Of a DNA stretch of 64,000 nucleotides, positions 1 to 7,658 are shown in pieces (positions within the stretch are counted from its first letter, which is position 1; every line of letters begins with the position of its first letter). The notes below the pieces were generated by a model that was given only the letters and a program-made list of their open reading frames with translations, was not told the DNA's origin and made no database searches. Source of the stretch: Bacteroidales bacterium (GTDB lineage: Bacteria > Bacteroidota > Bacteroidia > Bacteroidales > P3); assembly GCA_017645585.1 (NCBI GenBank), contig JAGCOF010000038.1, positions 1-64,000 on the forward strand. Direction: 5' to 3'. Both the position numbers and the translations under genes were made by a program.

Positions 1-467
1 AGGGTATCAAGATACTGGAGGAGGCCGTCGCCAAGGGCCACAAGTTCGAGTTCCCCGTCAGCTGGGGCGTCGACCTGGCCTCCGAGCACGAGCGCTACCT
101 GGTGGAGCAGCACTTCAAGAAGCCCGTCATCATGATTGACTACCCGAAGGAAATCAAGGCTTTCTATATGAAGCAAAACGACGACGGCAAGACCGTGCAG
201 GGCACCGACGTGCTCTTCCCGCAGATTGGCGAGATTATCGGTGGCTCCGTGCGTGAGGAAAGCTACGACAAACTGATGACCCGCATCAACGAGCTGAACA
301 TCCCGATGAAGGACATGTGGTGGTACCTCGACACACGCCGCTACGGCAGTTGCCCGCACGCCGGCTTCGGCCTTGGCTTCGAGCGCTTGATGCTCTTCGT
401 CACCGGCATGGCCAACATCCGCGACGTCATCCCCTTCCCGAGGACCCCCAAGACCGCCGAGTTCTAA
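1..467 (+). CDS. asnS: Asparagine--tRNA ligase, C-terminal part
   Basis: Only the C-terminal ~154 residues are inside the window; the frame is open from base 3 and ends with TAA. The protein charges tRNA-Asn with asparagine in the cytoplasm. The visible part holds the end of the class II catalytic core, including the motif 3 region [12 protein letters not shown] near the end, followed by the family-typical ending [11 protein letters not shown]. The pieces SEHERYLVE and IGGSVREE also fit AsnRS rather than AspRS. A strong intrinsic terminator follows 22 bases after the stop, so this is the end of its transcript. The next gene converges on it from the other strand. Confidence 0.95.
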   Translation, partial: GIKILEEAVAKGHKFEFPVSWGVDLASEHERYLVEQHFKKPVIMIDYPKEIKAFYMKQNDDGKTVQGTDVLFPQIGEIIGGSVREESYDKLMTRINELNIPMKDMWWYLDTRRYGSCPHAGFGLGFERLMLFVTGMANIRDVIPFPRTPKTAEF

Positions 468-489
468 ACGTCTATCGGCAAAGCATAGC

Positions 490-522
490 AAAAGCGCGCT
501 CCGAACGGAGCGCGCTTTTTTT
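490..522 (+). terminator. Intrinsic terminator after asnS
   Basis: A perfect 14-bp stem (AAAAGCGCGCTCCG paired with its complement, two-base loop) is followed by a T run. Because the stem itself starts with A's on the other strand, it can also stop the converging minus-strand gene ending at 537. Confidence 0.92.
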
Positions 523-536
523 GTTTTAGTGACAGG

Positions 537-1259
537 CTACCGCACGACGACCATCACACCTTCTTTCTCGAAGACTTGGAACGGAGGGTTGCCCAGACAG
601 GGATCGGGCCACGAAAGAGGGTCGCTATTAGAGCCTATGCCTCCACACATGATGATGGGCACTTTTTCGCTCTCCAGGCCCTCCCTCGACGCGTTAGAAA
701 CCATAGTTACATCCAGCACCGTGAATCCTGACGCTTTTACACGGATGCCTTCTCGCTCGAAACGCCGATAGCCATAAGCAGTGACTTCCACCGTATACAC
801 CCCCATCGGTAGATGCCTGATGATGTATATGCCGTCGAAATCGGTGGCGCCGATCTCTACCTGCTTGCCGTCCTGTTTCACGACAACGTTGCAGAATGGG
901 AGAGGCTCATTGGTCTTGGCGTCAAGTATCCACCCTTTCAGCACACCTTTGGCTACCACCTGATGGGCTGTATCGGTGTCCTGCGGAGTTGTCGGGGGAG
1001 TGGTGGCGGGCGTCTGCGCCTGCGCCGTGGTGGTAGCCAAACCGAGGGCGAGGCCGGCGATGGTGACCACCTTGCCCAGCCGCAGGCGGTCGGCCAAGGC
1101 GTTCTCCAAGTAGCGCACCTCGGCCTCGCAACGGGGGCAGGTGCCACGACACTCGCCATTATAGGTGCACTCCTCCACTTTCAGCGGAATGTCGTTCTCC
1201 TCCGCAATGCGCTTGCGGACGGTCTTCAGCTGATTACATATATTCTTCCCGTGGGTCAT
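537..1259 (-). CDS. Cys-motif membrane protein with carboxypeptidase-like regulatory domain (copy 1)
   Basis: A 240-residue protein. The start at 1259 is chosen because its N-terminus (MTHGKNICNQLK) matches the paralogue at 8596-9267; an upstream ATG in the same frame has no such match. Residues ~28-50 carry a Cys cluster, C-x5-C-x3-C-x2-C (ECTYNGEC, GTCPRCE), then LENALADRL and one hydrophobic segment (~68-84, ending AQA). A Thr/Pro/Gln-rich linker leads to a beta-sandwich CarboxypepD_reg-like domain (~110-185: GWILDAKTNEPLPFCNVVV, TDFDGIYIIRHLPMGVYTVEV). I infer a short cytosolic Cys-rich part, one membrane crossing and an external domain. The Cys cluster could bind a metal or Fe-S. The cellular role is unknown. 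Confidence 0.72.
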   Translation of the reverse strand: MTHGKNICNQLKTVRKRIAEENDIPLKVEECTYNGECRGTCPRCEAEVRYLENALADRLRLGKVVTIAGLALGLATTTAQAQTPATTPPTTPQDTDTAHQVVAKGVLKGWILDAKTNEPLPFCNVVVKQDGKQVEIGATDFDGIYIIRHLPMGVYTVEVTAYGYRRFEREGIRVKASGFTVLDVTMVSNASREGLESEKVPIIMCGGIGSNSDPLSWPDPCLGNPPFQVFEKEGVMVVVR

Positions 1260-1316
1260 GACAGAAATGTTTTTCGGCTGCAAAAATACAACATTTTCTC
1301 CATGTGGCAAAATAAT

Positions 1317-1347
1317 TTTGTCACCTCGATGAAAAGTCGTATCTTTG
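1317..1347 (+). promoter_or_regulatory. Bacteroidota promoter for the 1368-ribD-fucosidase operon
   Basis: TTTG at 1317-1320, 19 bases, then TATCTTTG at 1340-1347. This is an exact match to the Bacteroidota -33/-7 consensus and lies 20 bases before the start codon at 1368. Confidence 0.88.
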
Positions 1348-1367
1348 CAGTCGGAAAAACAATTATT

Positions 1368-1859
1368 ATGACCAAGGACAACAAAGGAATAAATCATACA
1401 TCTTCCGGCGAGCACCAGTCGCTGGTGGATGCAATGATTGGCTTTATGGACAATGGTAAGCCCAAGGTTGGTATCTTTTGGTATGACGTGGCCAACGGAT
1501 CGCTCTTCGGTGTGGAAAAAATCGATGCCGAACAGGCTGTCTTCATTAACGGCAAGGCCACCATCGGAAAACTACACAAGACCTATTGGCAGAAACAACA
1601 CCACCGCGCCGAGGCCAAGGGTGATACGTCGTCCATCTTCTATGCCGAACACAATTACACCATGATACCACGTGGCCGCATCTTCCTCGATGAAGCCACC
1701 GAACACTTCTATGTCTGTGTCGGCCATTGGCTCAACGACATCGACCAAGAGCACTTCCGCGAAGTGCTGGAAGATGAGTTCAACCTGCCCGACGACTTCG
1801 AGTTGGTCATTGACCATCACTGGGACCTGGGACACGGCTGGTCCGAGGAGATACTATGA
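1368..1859 (+). CDS. Conserved hypothetical protein, first gene of the ribD operon
   Basis: 163 residues; start chosen at 1368 because it lies 20 bases after a consensus promoter. There is no signal peptide or membrane segment, so it is probably cytoplasmic. I do not recognise a domain. It is rich in aromatic and acidic residues (IGIFWYDVANG-like stretch, FYVCVGHWLNDIDQEHF, VIDHHWDLGHGW), which suggests a compact globular fold. Its TGA stop overlaps the ribD ATG (ATGA), so it is translationally coupled to ribD. No function is inferred from that alone. Confidence 0.82.
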   Translation: MTKDNKGINHTSSGEHQSLVDAMIGFMDNGKPKVGIFWYDVANGSLFGVEKIDAEQAVFINGKATIGKLHKTYWQKQHHRAEAKGDTSSIFYAEHNYTMIPRGRIFLDEATEHFYVCVGHWLNDIDQEHFREVLEDEFNLPDDFELVIDHHWDLGHGWSEEIL

Positions 1860-2779
1860 CTTCTGACGAACTATACATGCGGCGGTGCCTGCAACTGGCT
1901 GCCAACGGACTTGGGCGTGTGAGACCCAATCCGTTGGTGGGATGTGTTATTGTAAAAGACGGCCGTATCATCAGCGAAGGCTTTCACCAAGAGTACGGCT
2001 ATAACCACGCCGAGCGTAACGCGCTGCTAAAAGGGGGAGATTACTGTGGCGCCACACTATATGTTAACCTGGAACCGTGTTCTCATTATGGCAAGACGCC
2101 GCCCTGCGCCGACCTCATCATCGAGAAGGGCATCCGCCGCGTGGTCTGCTGCAACGACGACCCCAACCCCTTGGTGGCTGGCAACGGCTTCCGCAAACTC
2201 GAGGCCGCTGGCATCAAGGTGGTGCGCCACGTGCTGGAGGAGGAAGGCCGCGAGTTGAACCGCCGCTTCTTCACCTTCATGGAGCAGAAACGTCCCTACG
2301 TCATCCTTAAATGGGCCGAGAGTGCCGACGGCTTCATGGCCCCTGCCACATCAGGCACCTACTGGCTCAGCACACAGGAGCAGAACCGATTGAACCACCG
2401 CTGGCGCACCGAGGAGGCCGCCATCCTGGTGGGCAGCGAAACTTACCTACAGGACTCCCCCACCCTCACTCCGCGCCATTACCTCGGTCCCGCACCGCAG
2501 CCCGTTGTCCTCGACCGGCGCAACCGCCTGACCACCGTTCCCTCCCATTGGCTCCACCTGCAATGCCAAACCATCCCCGAGGTGCTACACGAACTCTACG
2601 AAGCTAAACTGCAAAGTGTTATTGTCGAAGGCGGACGAAAGATATTGGATGCCTTCATCACCAGCGGCCTTTACGATGAGGTGCGCATCCTCCGCAGTCC
2701 CCAGACCCTCGGCAACGGCCTCAAAGCCCCTGAGATTCCACCCATCGCCCCGAACCGCTTGATTATCGTTGAGCCATGA
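1856..2779 (+). CDS. ribD: Bifunctional riboflavin biosynthesis deaminase/reductase RibD
   Basis: 307 residues. RibD deaminates the pyrimidine made from GTP by GTP cyclohydrolase II and then reduces its ribose side chain, two early steps of riboflavin synthesis. The N-terminal deaminase carries the zinc site H51-A-E53 plus the PCSHYGKTPPC motif (C75 and C84). From ~145 the reductase domain follows (VILKWAESADGFMA, a truncated but recognisable RibD_C with VIVEGGRKILDAF near the end). At 307 residues it is slightly shorter than E. coli RibD. It overlaps both neighbours by ATGA junctions, so three unrelated genes share one transcript. Confidence 0.95.
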   Translation: MTSDELYMRRCLQLAANGLGRVRPNPLVGCVIVKDGRIISEGFHQEYGYNHAERNALLKGGDYCGATLYVNLEPCSHYGKTPPCADLIIEKGIRRVVCCNDDPNPLVAGNGFRKLEAAGIKVVRHVLEEEGRELNRRFFTFMEQKRPYVILKWAESADGFMAPATSGTYWLSTQEQNRLNHRWRTEEAAILVGSETYLQDSPTLTPRHYLGPAPQPVVLDRRNRLTTVPSHWLHLQCQTIPEVLHELYEAKLQSVIVEGGRKILDAFITSGLYDEVRILRSPQTLGNGLKAPEIPPIAPNRLIIVEP

Positions 2780-4560
2780 AGAGACTGCTGATAACCCTCC
2801 TCTTCATGCTGCCTTTGTGCATTTCTGCACAAACGGTAGAGCCCACGTGGGAGAGCCTCAACCAGCGGGGCTATCCACAGTGGTTTAGCGATGCGAAGCT
2901 GGGTATATTTGTCCATTGGGGGCTATACTCGGTGCCAGCCTACGCCAGCGAGGAAGGCTACGGCGAGTGGTTCTATCGTGGTCTGATGACCGGCGACACC
3001 GACCGAAAACGCATCATGAGCCTCTACTCCGACACCACACTACCGGTCTTCGAGCAATACAAGGCGCTGACCAACCATTGGCACGGCGAATTGTGGAACC
3101 CGCAGGAATGGGCACGGATGTTCAAGGATGCCGGCGCAAGATATGTAGTGCTGGTGACCAAGCACCATGACGGCTACAGCCTCTGGGACGACCCCTACCA
3201 GCCCGAGTGGAACAGCGTCGTCAGCGGCCCAAAGCGCAACATCGTGGAGGAACTGACCGCGGCCGTCCGCGCCAAGGGGCTCCGCATGGGCTTCTACTAC
3301 TCGCTGCCCGAGTGGACCAACCCACGCCACATCTGGATGCAGGACCCCGACAGCGCCATCGGCGACTATGTGGACAACTACATGGTACCGCAGTTCAAGT
3401 CTTTGGTGAAACGATACAAGCCCTCGCTCATCTTTGCTGACGGCGATTGGCAGAACAGCGCCGAGCAATTCCGCTCGCAGGAGCTCATCGCCTGGTACTA
3501 CAACCTCGTGGGTCCCGATGCAATAGTCAATGACAGGTGGGGCAACGGCACGCAGCACGGCTTCAAGACACCGGAATACAGTTCCGGCATCAGCGTAACT
3601 GACCGCCCCTGGGCGGAGTGTAGAGGCATAGGACGCAGCTTCGGCTATAACCGCAACGAGGACCTTGACAACTTCCTCACCGACCGCGAGCTCATCCAGC
3701 ACTTCTGCGAGCTGGTGGCCCACGGCGGCGGACTCACCCTCAACGTAGGCCCCATGGCCGACGGCACCATCCCCTACCTCCAGCAGGAACGCCTCCGCGC
3801 CCTCGGCCATTGGCTGCAGGTCAACGGCGAAGCCATCTATGGAACGCACCCGTGGACTCGCATGAGTGGCGACCATGGAGAAATGAAGATTGTAACCTCC
3901 ATGGTGGCCCAACGTACTAAAGCCAGGCTGCCCTTATACACCACCATCGACTTTGACTGGGTGCGCAACGCCCCGCTGAAAGGTATGCCGGTGGACAACT
4001 TCGAGATTTGTTGGCTGGGTATCGTTGGCCCAACACCGCCTAAGGCGGGCGACTATATTATCCGCGTCGAGGGCGACGACGAGGTGTGGTTGACCATTGG
4101 GGACGACACACTATATTACAACCATGCATGGGCAGAAAACGACCGCTGCCAGACTACCGTACACCTCGACGGCAACTCGGTACTTTACCTTGAAGTACGT
4201 TATCTGGAGAAAGACCTTGAGGCAACTGTGCGCGTCACTTGGAGCCGCGACGGCGGTAAAACCTTTACCCCTCTCTATGCCGATTGGGAAGGTATTGCAT
4301 CCTGGAAGCGCATCGTGCGCTGCTTCACGCAGAAGGGCGATAACCTTTATGTGATAGAGTTTGAACGGCCCGGACAGACTCTGGTACTCTTCGACATGCC
4401 CGAGCTGAAGAAAGACACCAAGATTACCCTGCTCGGCACCACAGGCATCATCAAGTGGAAGCAGAAGAAGGATGGCACTCTCACCCTCGACCTTAGCAAC
4501 ATAGACCCCAAGGAACTCAACGCCCTCGACCACGCCTGGGTGTTTAAAATTAAAAATTAA
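2776..4560 (+). CDS. Secreted alpha-L-fucosidase, GH29
   Basis: 594 residues with a clear signal peptide (LLITLLFMLPLCISAQ, cleavage ~18/19), so it acts outside the inner membrane. GH29 enzymes remove alpha-L-fucose from glycans by a retaining mechanism. The diagnostic segments are FVHWGLYSVPAYASE, VVLVTKHHDGYSLWDD (~128-138), and the nucleophile region IFADGDW (Asp at ~222). A C-terminal beta-sandwich part follows the barrel from ~350. The start overlaps the ribD stop (ATGA). The last five residues (FKIKN) are encoded by the start of an AT-rich short repeat (4545-4580), so the natural C-terminus was probably replaced. This fits use of fucosylated host or plant glycans. Confidence 0.93.
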   Translation: MKRLLITLLFMLPLCISAQTVEPTWESLNQRGYPQWFSDAKLGIFVHWGLYSVPAYASEEGYGEWFYRGLMTGDTDRKRIMSLYSDTTLPVFEQYKALTNHWHGELWNPQEWARMFKDAGARYVVLVTKHHDGYSLWDDPYQPEWNSVVSGPKRNIVEELTAAVRAKGLRMGFYYSLPEWTNPRHIWMQDPDSAIGDYVDNYMVPQFKSLVKRYKPSLIFADGDWQNSAEQFRSQELIAWYYNLVGPDAIVNDRWGNGTQHGFKTPEYSSGISVTDRPWAECRGIGRSFGYNRNEDLDNFLTDRELIQHFCELVAHGGGLTLNVGPMADGTIPYLQQERLRALGHWLQVNGEAIYGTHPWTRMSGDHGEMKIVTSMVAQRTKARLPLYTTIDFDWVRNAPLKGMPVDNFEICWLGIVGPTPPKAGDYIIRVEGDDEVWLTIGDDTLYYNHAWAENDRCQTTVHLDGNSVLYLEVRYLEKDLEATVRVTWSRDGGKTFTPLYADWEGIASWKRIVRCFTQKGDNLYVIEFERPGQTLVLFDMPELKKDTKITLLGTTGIIKWKQKKDGTLTLDLSNIDPKELNALDHAWVFKIKN

Positions 4561-4580
4561 GAATTAAAAAATAAAAATTT
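4545..4580 (+). repeat. AT-rich short repeat at a gene junction
   Basis: A degenerate iteration of AATTAAAAATTAAGAATT-type sequence that covers the last codons of the fucosidase and the whole gap to the next gene. It provides no ATG, leaving the downstream gene with a TTG or ATT start. Confidence 0.6.
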
Positions 4581-5188
4581 TGTTTGACGACACCTATCGC
4601 ACCATAGCGGCACCCAGCGAGGGCCTCTACAAGGAGAAAGGCAGCAAGTTTCTGGCTTTCGCCTACCCCGTGCATAATCTGGACGAAATCAAAGCGCATC
4701 TGGAGCAGCTAAGGAAGGATTATTTCGACGCCCGTCACCACTGCTATGCCTATATCCTCGGCCCGCGCAAGGACGCCTGGCGCGCCAACGACGACGGCGA
4801 GCCCAGCGGCACCGGCGGCCGCCCCATCCACGGGCAGCTGCTCTCCGCCGACCTGACAGACACACTGATAGTGGTCGTCCGCTACTTCGGCGGCATCCTG
4901 CTCGGTGCCAGCGGCCTGGCCAACGCCTACAAGACCGCCGCCCGCGACGCCATCGACCACGCCACCATCATCGAAAAGACCATCAATGTGCGCTACCGCC
5001 TGCTGTTCCAATACGAGACCATGAACGACGTGATGCGCATACTAAAAGAATTCGACCTCAAGCCCGAGAACCAGCATTTCGAGCTGGATTGCACGCTTGA
5101 GGTCGAAGTGCGACAGTCGGAAAGCGTCCGTTTCTACGACCGCATCGCCGAACTGCGCACTGTCAAGATTGAAGTTGTCAGTTATTAG
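4580..5188 (+). CDS. YigZ/IMPACT family protein
   Basis: 202 residues. The family is widespread; bacterial members have an N-terminal RNase PH-like fold (UPF0029) and a C-terminal ferredoxin-like fold, with a suggested but unproven role around translation. Visible motifs are KGSKFLAFAYPV, FDARHHCYAYILG, and DDGEPSGTGGRPI with VVRYFGGILLGASGLANAYK, which are diagnostic. The only start available after the in-frame stop at 4565 is TTG (4580) or a nearby ATT, because the upstream sequence is a repeat. The last residues (KIEVVSY) are encoded in another short repeat (GTTGTCAGTTATTAG). Confidence 0.9.
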   Translation: MFDDTYRTIAAPSEGLYKEKGSKFLAFAYPVHNLDEIKAHLEQLRKDYFDARHHCYAYILGPRKDAWRANDDGEPSGTGGRPIHGQLLSADLTDTLIVVVRYFGGILLGASGLANAYKTAARDAIDHATIIEKTINVRYRLLFQYETMNDVMRILKEFDLKPENQHFELDCTLEVEVRQSESVRFYDRIAELRTVKIEVVSY

Positions 5189-5237
5189 TTGTCCGTTGTT
5201 TAGAATACTGCTGACAACTGATAACTGACAACTAATT
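5172..5237. repeat. GTTGTCAGT / ACTGACAAC short dispersed repeat
   Basis: Heptamer-like repeats (GTTGTCAG, GTTGTCCG, then the inverted ACTGACAACT) form a loose inverted repeat covering the convergent end between the YigZ gene and the C69 peptidase. Related copies lie at 33763-33798 and inside the gene at 46042-47823. Confidence 0.7.
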
Positions 5238-6999
5238 ACTTCTCCAGAATCACATCGCCGTGGTCGCGCACAATCATGCGCTGCCACTCCTCGCGGTAGT
5301 GGGGTTGGCTGGGGAAGACGGCGTTGCCGGTGGCGGTACGCTCAAACTTGCCGTCTTTCTCCTTCTTGATGTTGCCATCCATATATTTGACGAGCAAATA
5401 TTTGTCGAGGTCGCTCCACTCCTTGAACATCTTGGCGGCGGCGCGGTTGCTGAAGTCGTTGAGCTGACGCTCAAGGGCCTCGCCTTCGCTCTTGGCGGCG
5501 CGCTGGTCAAACTTCTGCACATCGTGGATGTAGGTCTCTTCCAACTTGTTCTGCACACGCTGCACGTCCTTGATCATGTCGCTGTAGCGGCTGTAGACAA
5601 AATTGGTAACGCGGTTGAAGAGCCAGAAGGCAGAGGTCTCGCTGTAGGTCACCATGTCGCCGTTGCCCTGACGGAAGCAGAGAGGAATCTCGGTGATGCC
5701 GCAGTACATGGGGCAGTAGACGGTGCTGTAGGTGTCGTCGACGCCGAACCAGAGGATGCCGCCCACCTTGGCAGGCAGCCAGCCGCGGCATTGGGCCACA
5801 AAGCTGAAGCCCGTCTGCTGGGTCGAGGTGGCGCGCTCGTGCACATACTTGTGACCGTCGACCTCGAAGCCCATGGGACGCCAACGGTAGGGGCAGTTGA
5901 AGGGGCCGCCGCCGAGGTCCTTGCTCATGTCCATGGCGGTGCCTTCGTAGTGGTCGCGCATCAGGTTCATCACCTCATGCACGTCGACCTGGTGGTCGGG
6001 CTTGATCCACAGGGGCAGGCGCTCGGCAGAGGCGTCGCCCATGGCGTATTTCTCATAGCGCTGCATGCCGCTGGCCACGCGGTTGAACATAGCATACACG
6101 CGGGCGTCGCAGCCGCGCAGGCCGCTGAAGGTCAGCGGAGCATAGGTGTCGGCGAAGGAGAAGTCGGCGTCGGTGCCGTCGTACCAGCCGCAGGCGCGGG
6201 CATAGGTAATCACCTCGCTGCTGTAGACGCACTCCACTTCGGGCTCGAAGATATAGTCGAGATGGGCGCTGCTGATGACAGTGTGCAGCCCTTTGCCCTT
6301 GGCCTTCTGGAACTTCTTGGGCTCCTGGGGGAACTGCGTGATGCGGGCCTGGTTGGCGTGGCCGCAGACATAGCCGTCGGGGATGCGGCGGGCCACCCAC
6401 ACGGCGCCGTCGGTATAGTTGTATTTCAGCTTCTTGGCCAGGTCAGCCTTCACCGTGCCGGGGCGCTTGCCGATGAGCTCGAGGATCCACACCTCGTTGG
6501 GATCGCAGATGCTGAAGCTCTCGCCCTCGCTGTGGTAGGGGTAATCCTTCATGAAACCGGCCAGCACCTTGATGGCCTCGCGGGCGTTCTTGGCGCGCTG
6601 GAGGGTGAGGTAGATATAGCTGCCGTAGTCGATGCCGCCCTCGATCTCCGAGGCCAGCTCCTCGCGGCCGCCGTAAGTGGTCTCGCCGATGGCCAGCTGG
6701 TGCTCGTTCATGTTGCCCACCACGCTATAGGTGTGGGCCACTTGCGGGATTTTGATGAGCGGCGTGCCGCTATCCCAATCCACCACCTGGAACATGGTGC
6801 CCTCGGCATAGTCGGCCACCTTGCGGTAGTAGAGCTCGCCGTAGAGCGTGTGGCTGTCGGCGGCATAGGTGATCATCGTCGAGCCGTCCTTGGTGGCTCC
6901 CTTGGTGAACAGGAAATTGGTGCAGGCGTCGGCGGTCGAAGCGACGAGCATCGCGGCGCCCAGCAGTCCTGCAGCTAAAATACGGTTAAATTTACGCAT
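5236..6999 (-). CDS. Secreted C69-family peptidase (dipeptidase-like)
   Basis: 587 residues. Family C69 enzymes are Ntn-type cysteine peptidases; after processing, an N-terminal Cys is the nucleophile. Here the signal peptide (LLGAAMLVASTADA) ends directly before C26 in ACTNFLFTKGATKDGSTM, the classic family start, so signal cleavage may itself expose the catalytic Cys. Downstream landmarks include GETTYGGREEL, EIEGGIDYGSYIYLTLQRAK, and the SFSICDPNEVWILELIGK segment. It is probably periplasmic or exported and hydrolyses short peptides. It has its own -7 element (7036-7043) and no co-oriented neighbour downstream. Confidence 0.93.
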   Translation of the reverse strand: MRKFNRILAAGLLGAAMLVASTADACTNFLFTKGATKDGSTMITYAADSHTLYGELYYRKVADYAEGTMFQVVDWDSGTPLIKIPQVAHTYSVVGNMNEHQLAIGETTYGGREELASEIEGGIDYGSYIYLTLQRAKNAREAIKVLAGFMKDYPYHSEGESFSICDPNEVWILELIGKRPGTVKADLAKKLKYNYTDGAVWVARRIPDGYVCGHANQARITQFPQEPKKFQKAKGKGLHTVISSAHLDYIFEPEVECVYSSEVITYARACGWYDGTDADFSFADTYAPLTFSGLRGCDARVYAMFNRVASGMQRYEKYAMGDASAERLPLWIKPDHQVDVHEVMNLMRDHYEGTAMDMSKDLGGGPFNCPYRWRPMGFEVDGHKYVHERATSTQQTGFSFVAQCRGWLPAKVGGILWFGVDDTYSTVYCPMYCGITEIPLCFRQGNGDMVTYSETSAFWLFNRVTNFVYSRYSDMIKDVQRVQNKLEETYIHDVQKFDQRAAKSEGEALERQLNDFSNRAAAKMFKEWSDLDKYLLVKYMDGNIKKEKDGKFERTATGNAVFPSQPHYREEWQRMIVRDHGDVILEK

Positions 7000-7035
7000 A
7001 ATTTATTGTTGTTTTTGTTCTATTGTTTCGCGGTG

Positions 7036-7043
7036 CAAAGATA
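7036..7043 (-). promoter_or_regulatory. -7 element for the C69 peptidase
   Basis: TATCTTTG on the minus strand (CAAAGATA on plus), 36 bases before the start codon at 6999. A TTG-containing -33 region lies about 18 bases further upstream. Confidence 0.8.
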
Positions 7044-7076
7044 CAAATTATTTCTCACATACAACAAAAATAATCA

Positions 7077-7229
7077 CTACTCGTCGTTGGAGAGGTTGAA
7101 ACTGATTGGCAAATTGAAATTCATTGCCACAGGTTTGTTTTTGTATTTCCCCGGCTCCCATCTCGGCATGAGTTTCACCACACGGACGGCCTCTTGGCCA
7201 CAACCGCCACCAATGATTGTCTTCTTCAT
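7077..7229 (-). pseudogene. TonB C-terminal domain remnant (50 codons)
   Basis: A 50-codon open frame, ATG at 7229 and TAG at 7077-7079. Its translation matches the end of the TonB C-terminal domain as found in Bacteroidota: EAVRVVKLMPRWEPGKYKN, then NLPISFNL before the stop. The transmembrane anchor and proline-rich spacer of TonB are absent, so it cannot energise a receptor by itself. A -7-like element (TATATTTG, 7246-7253) sits just upstream of its ATG, so it may still be transcribed. I read it as a decayed gene end, though a stand-alone mini-protein cannot be excluded. Confidence 0.7.
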
Positions 7230-7245
7230 TGTGATGTATTGTTTA

Positions 7246-7253
7246 CAAATATA
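7246..7253 (-). promoter_or_regulatory. -7-like element before the TonB remnant
   Basis: TATATTTG on the minus strand, 17 bases upstream of the remnant's ATG. No clear -33 TTTG at the expected distance. Confidence 0.4.
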
Positions 7254-7297
7254 TTAACGCCGCAACACCTATTTTATTGCACATGTGACAGAAAGGG

Positions 7298-7636
7298 ATT
7301 AGGTCGCACACGACCTAATTCGGACACACCCCGCAGGTGCACCGTAGATGGACCGTGTTTTGTCCGACTGTGGTCGGACATCAGTCGGACCATACTCGGA
7401 CTTGAGTCGGAGTTGAGTCGGACATGGTGTGGTTTAAATGCCTAAAAACATGATATTTATCACACTTCTCACGAATCCTTATGGCGCATAGTATTGATTT
7501 ATAGTAAGTTGTCGTATTATAGAACATCTTGGACTATGGCAGTCCAAGAGGGCGAAGGGGGGGATGGATTGAGGGGAGCAAGAAGAAAAAAAATAGGTCG
7601 TGGCGCCAATTTATGTCGTGCACGACCTATTTTTAT
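7298..7636 (-). repeat. Palindrome-bounded element, copy A (inverted)
   Basis: An intergenic element of ~339 bp in the opposite orientation to the copies at 33.7 and 53.0 kb. One end is the hairpin ATTAGGTCG-CACA-CGACCTAAT (7298-7319). Next come the conserved tail (7337-7362), the hairpin TGTCCGACTGTGGTCGGACA (7361-7380), and 11-bp units TCGGACATCAG, TCGGACCATAC, TCGGACTTGAG, TCGGAGTTGAG to ~7426. A non-conserved middle follows. The other end is the palindrome GTCGTGCACGAC at 7615-7626 within ATTTATGTCGTGCACGACCT, the exact inverse of the left end at 33.7 kb. It lies between fabD and the TonB remnant. Confidence 0.8.
7588..7635 (-). terminator. Hairpin and T run downstream of fabD
   Basis: A perfect 14-bp stem (7589-7602 with 7621-7634) is followed on the minus strand by an A/T-rich run, giving a usable terminator 24 bases after the fabD stop. 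The same bases form one end of repeat element A, so the element may supply the terminator. Confidence 0.65.
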
Positions 7637-7658
7637 GCTGGGAGATATACCCTTTCGA

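Noticed and set aside
5260..6978. A 572-codon open frame on the plus strand opposite the C69 peptidase
   Set aside because: It is the antisense of a well-identified gene, rich in Ala/Gly/Val/His as expected from GC-rich antisense, and matches no family.
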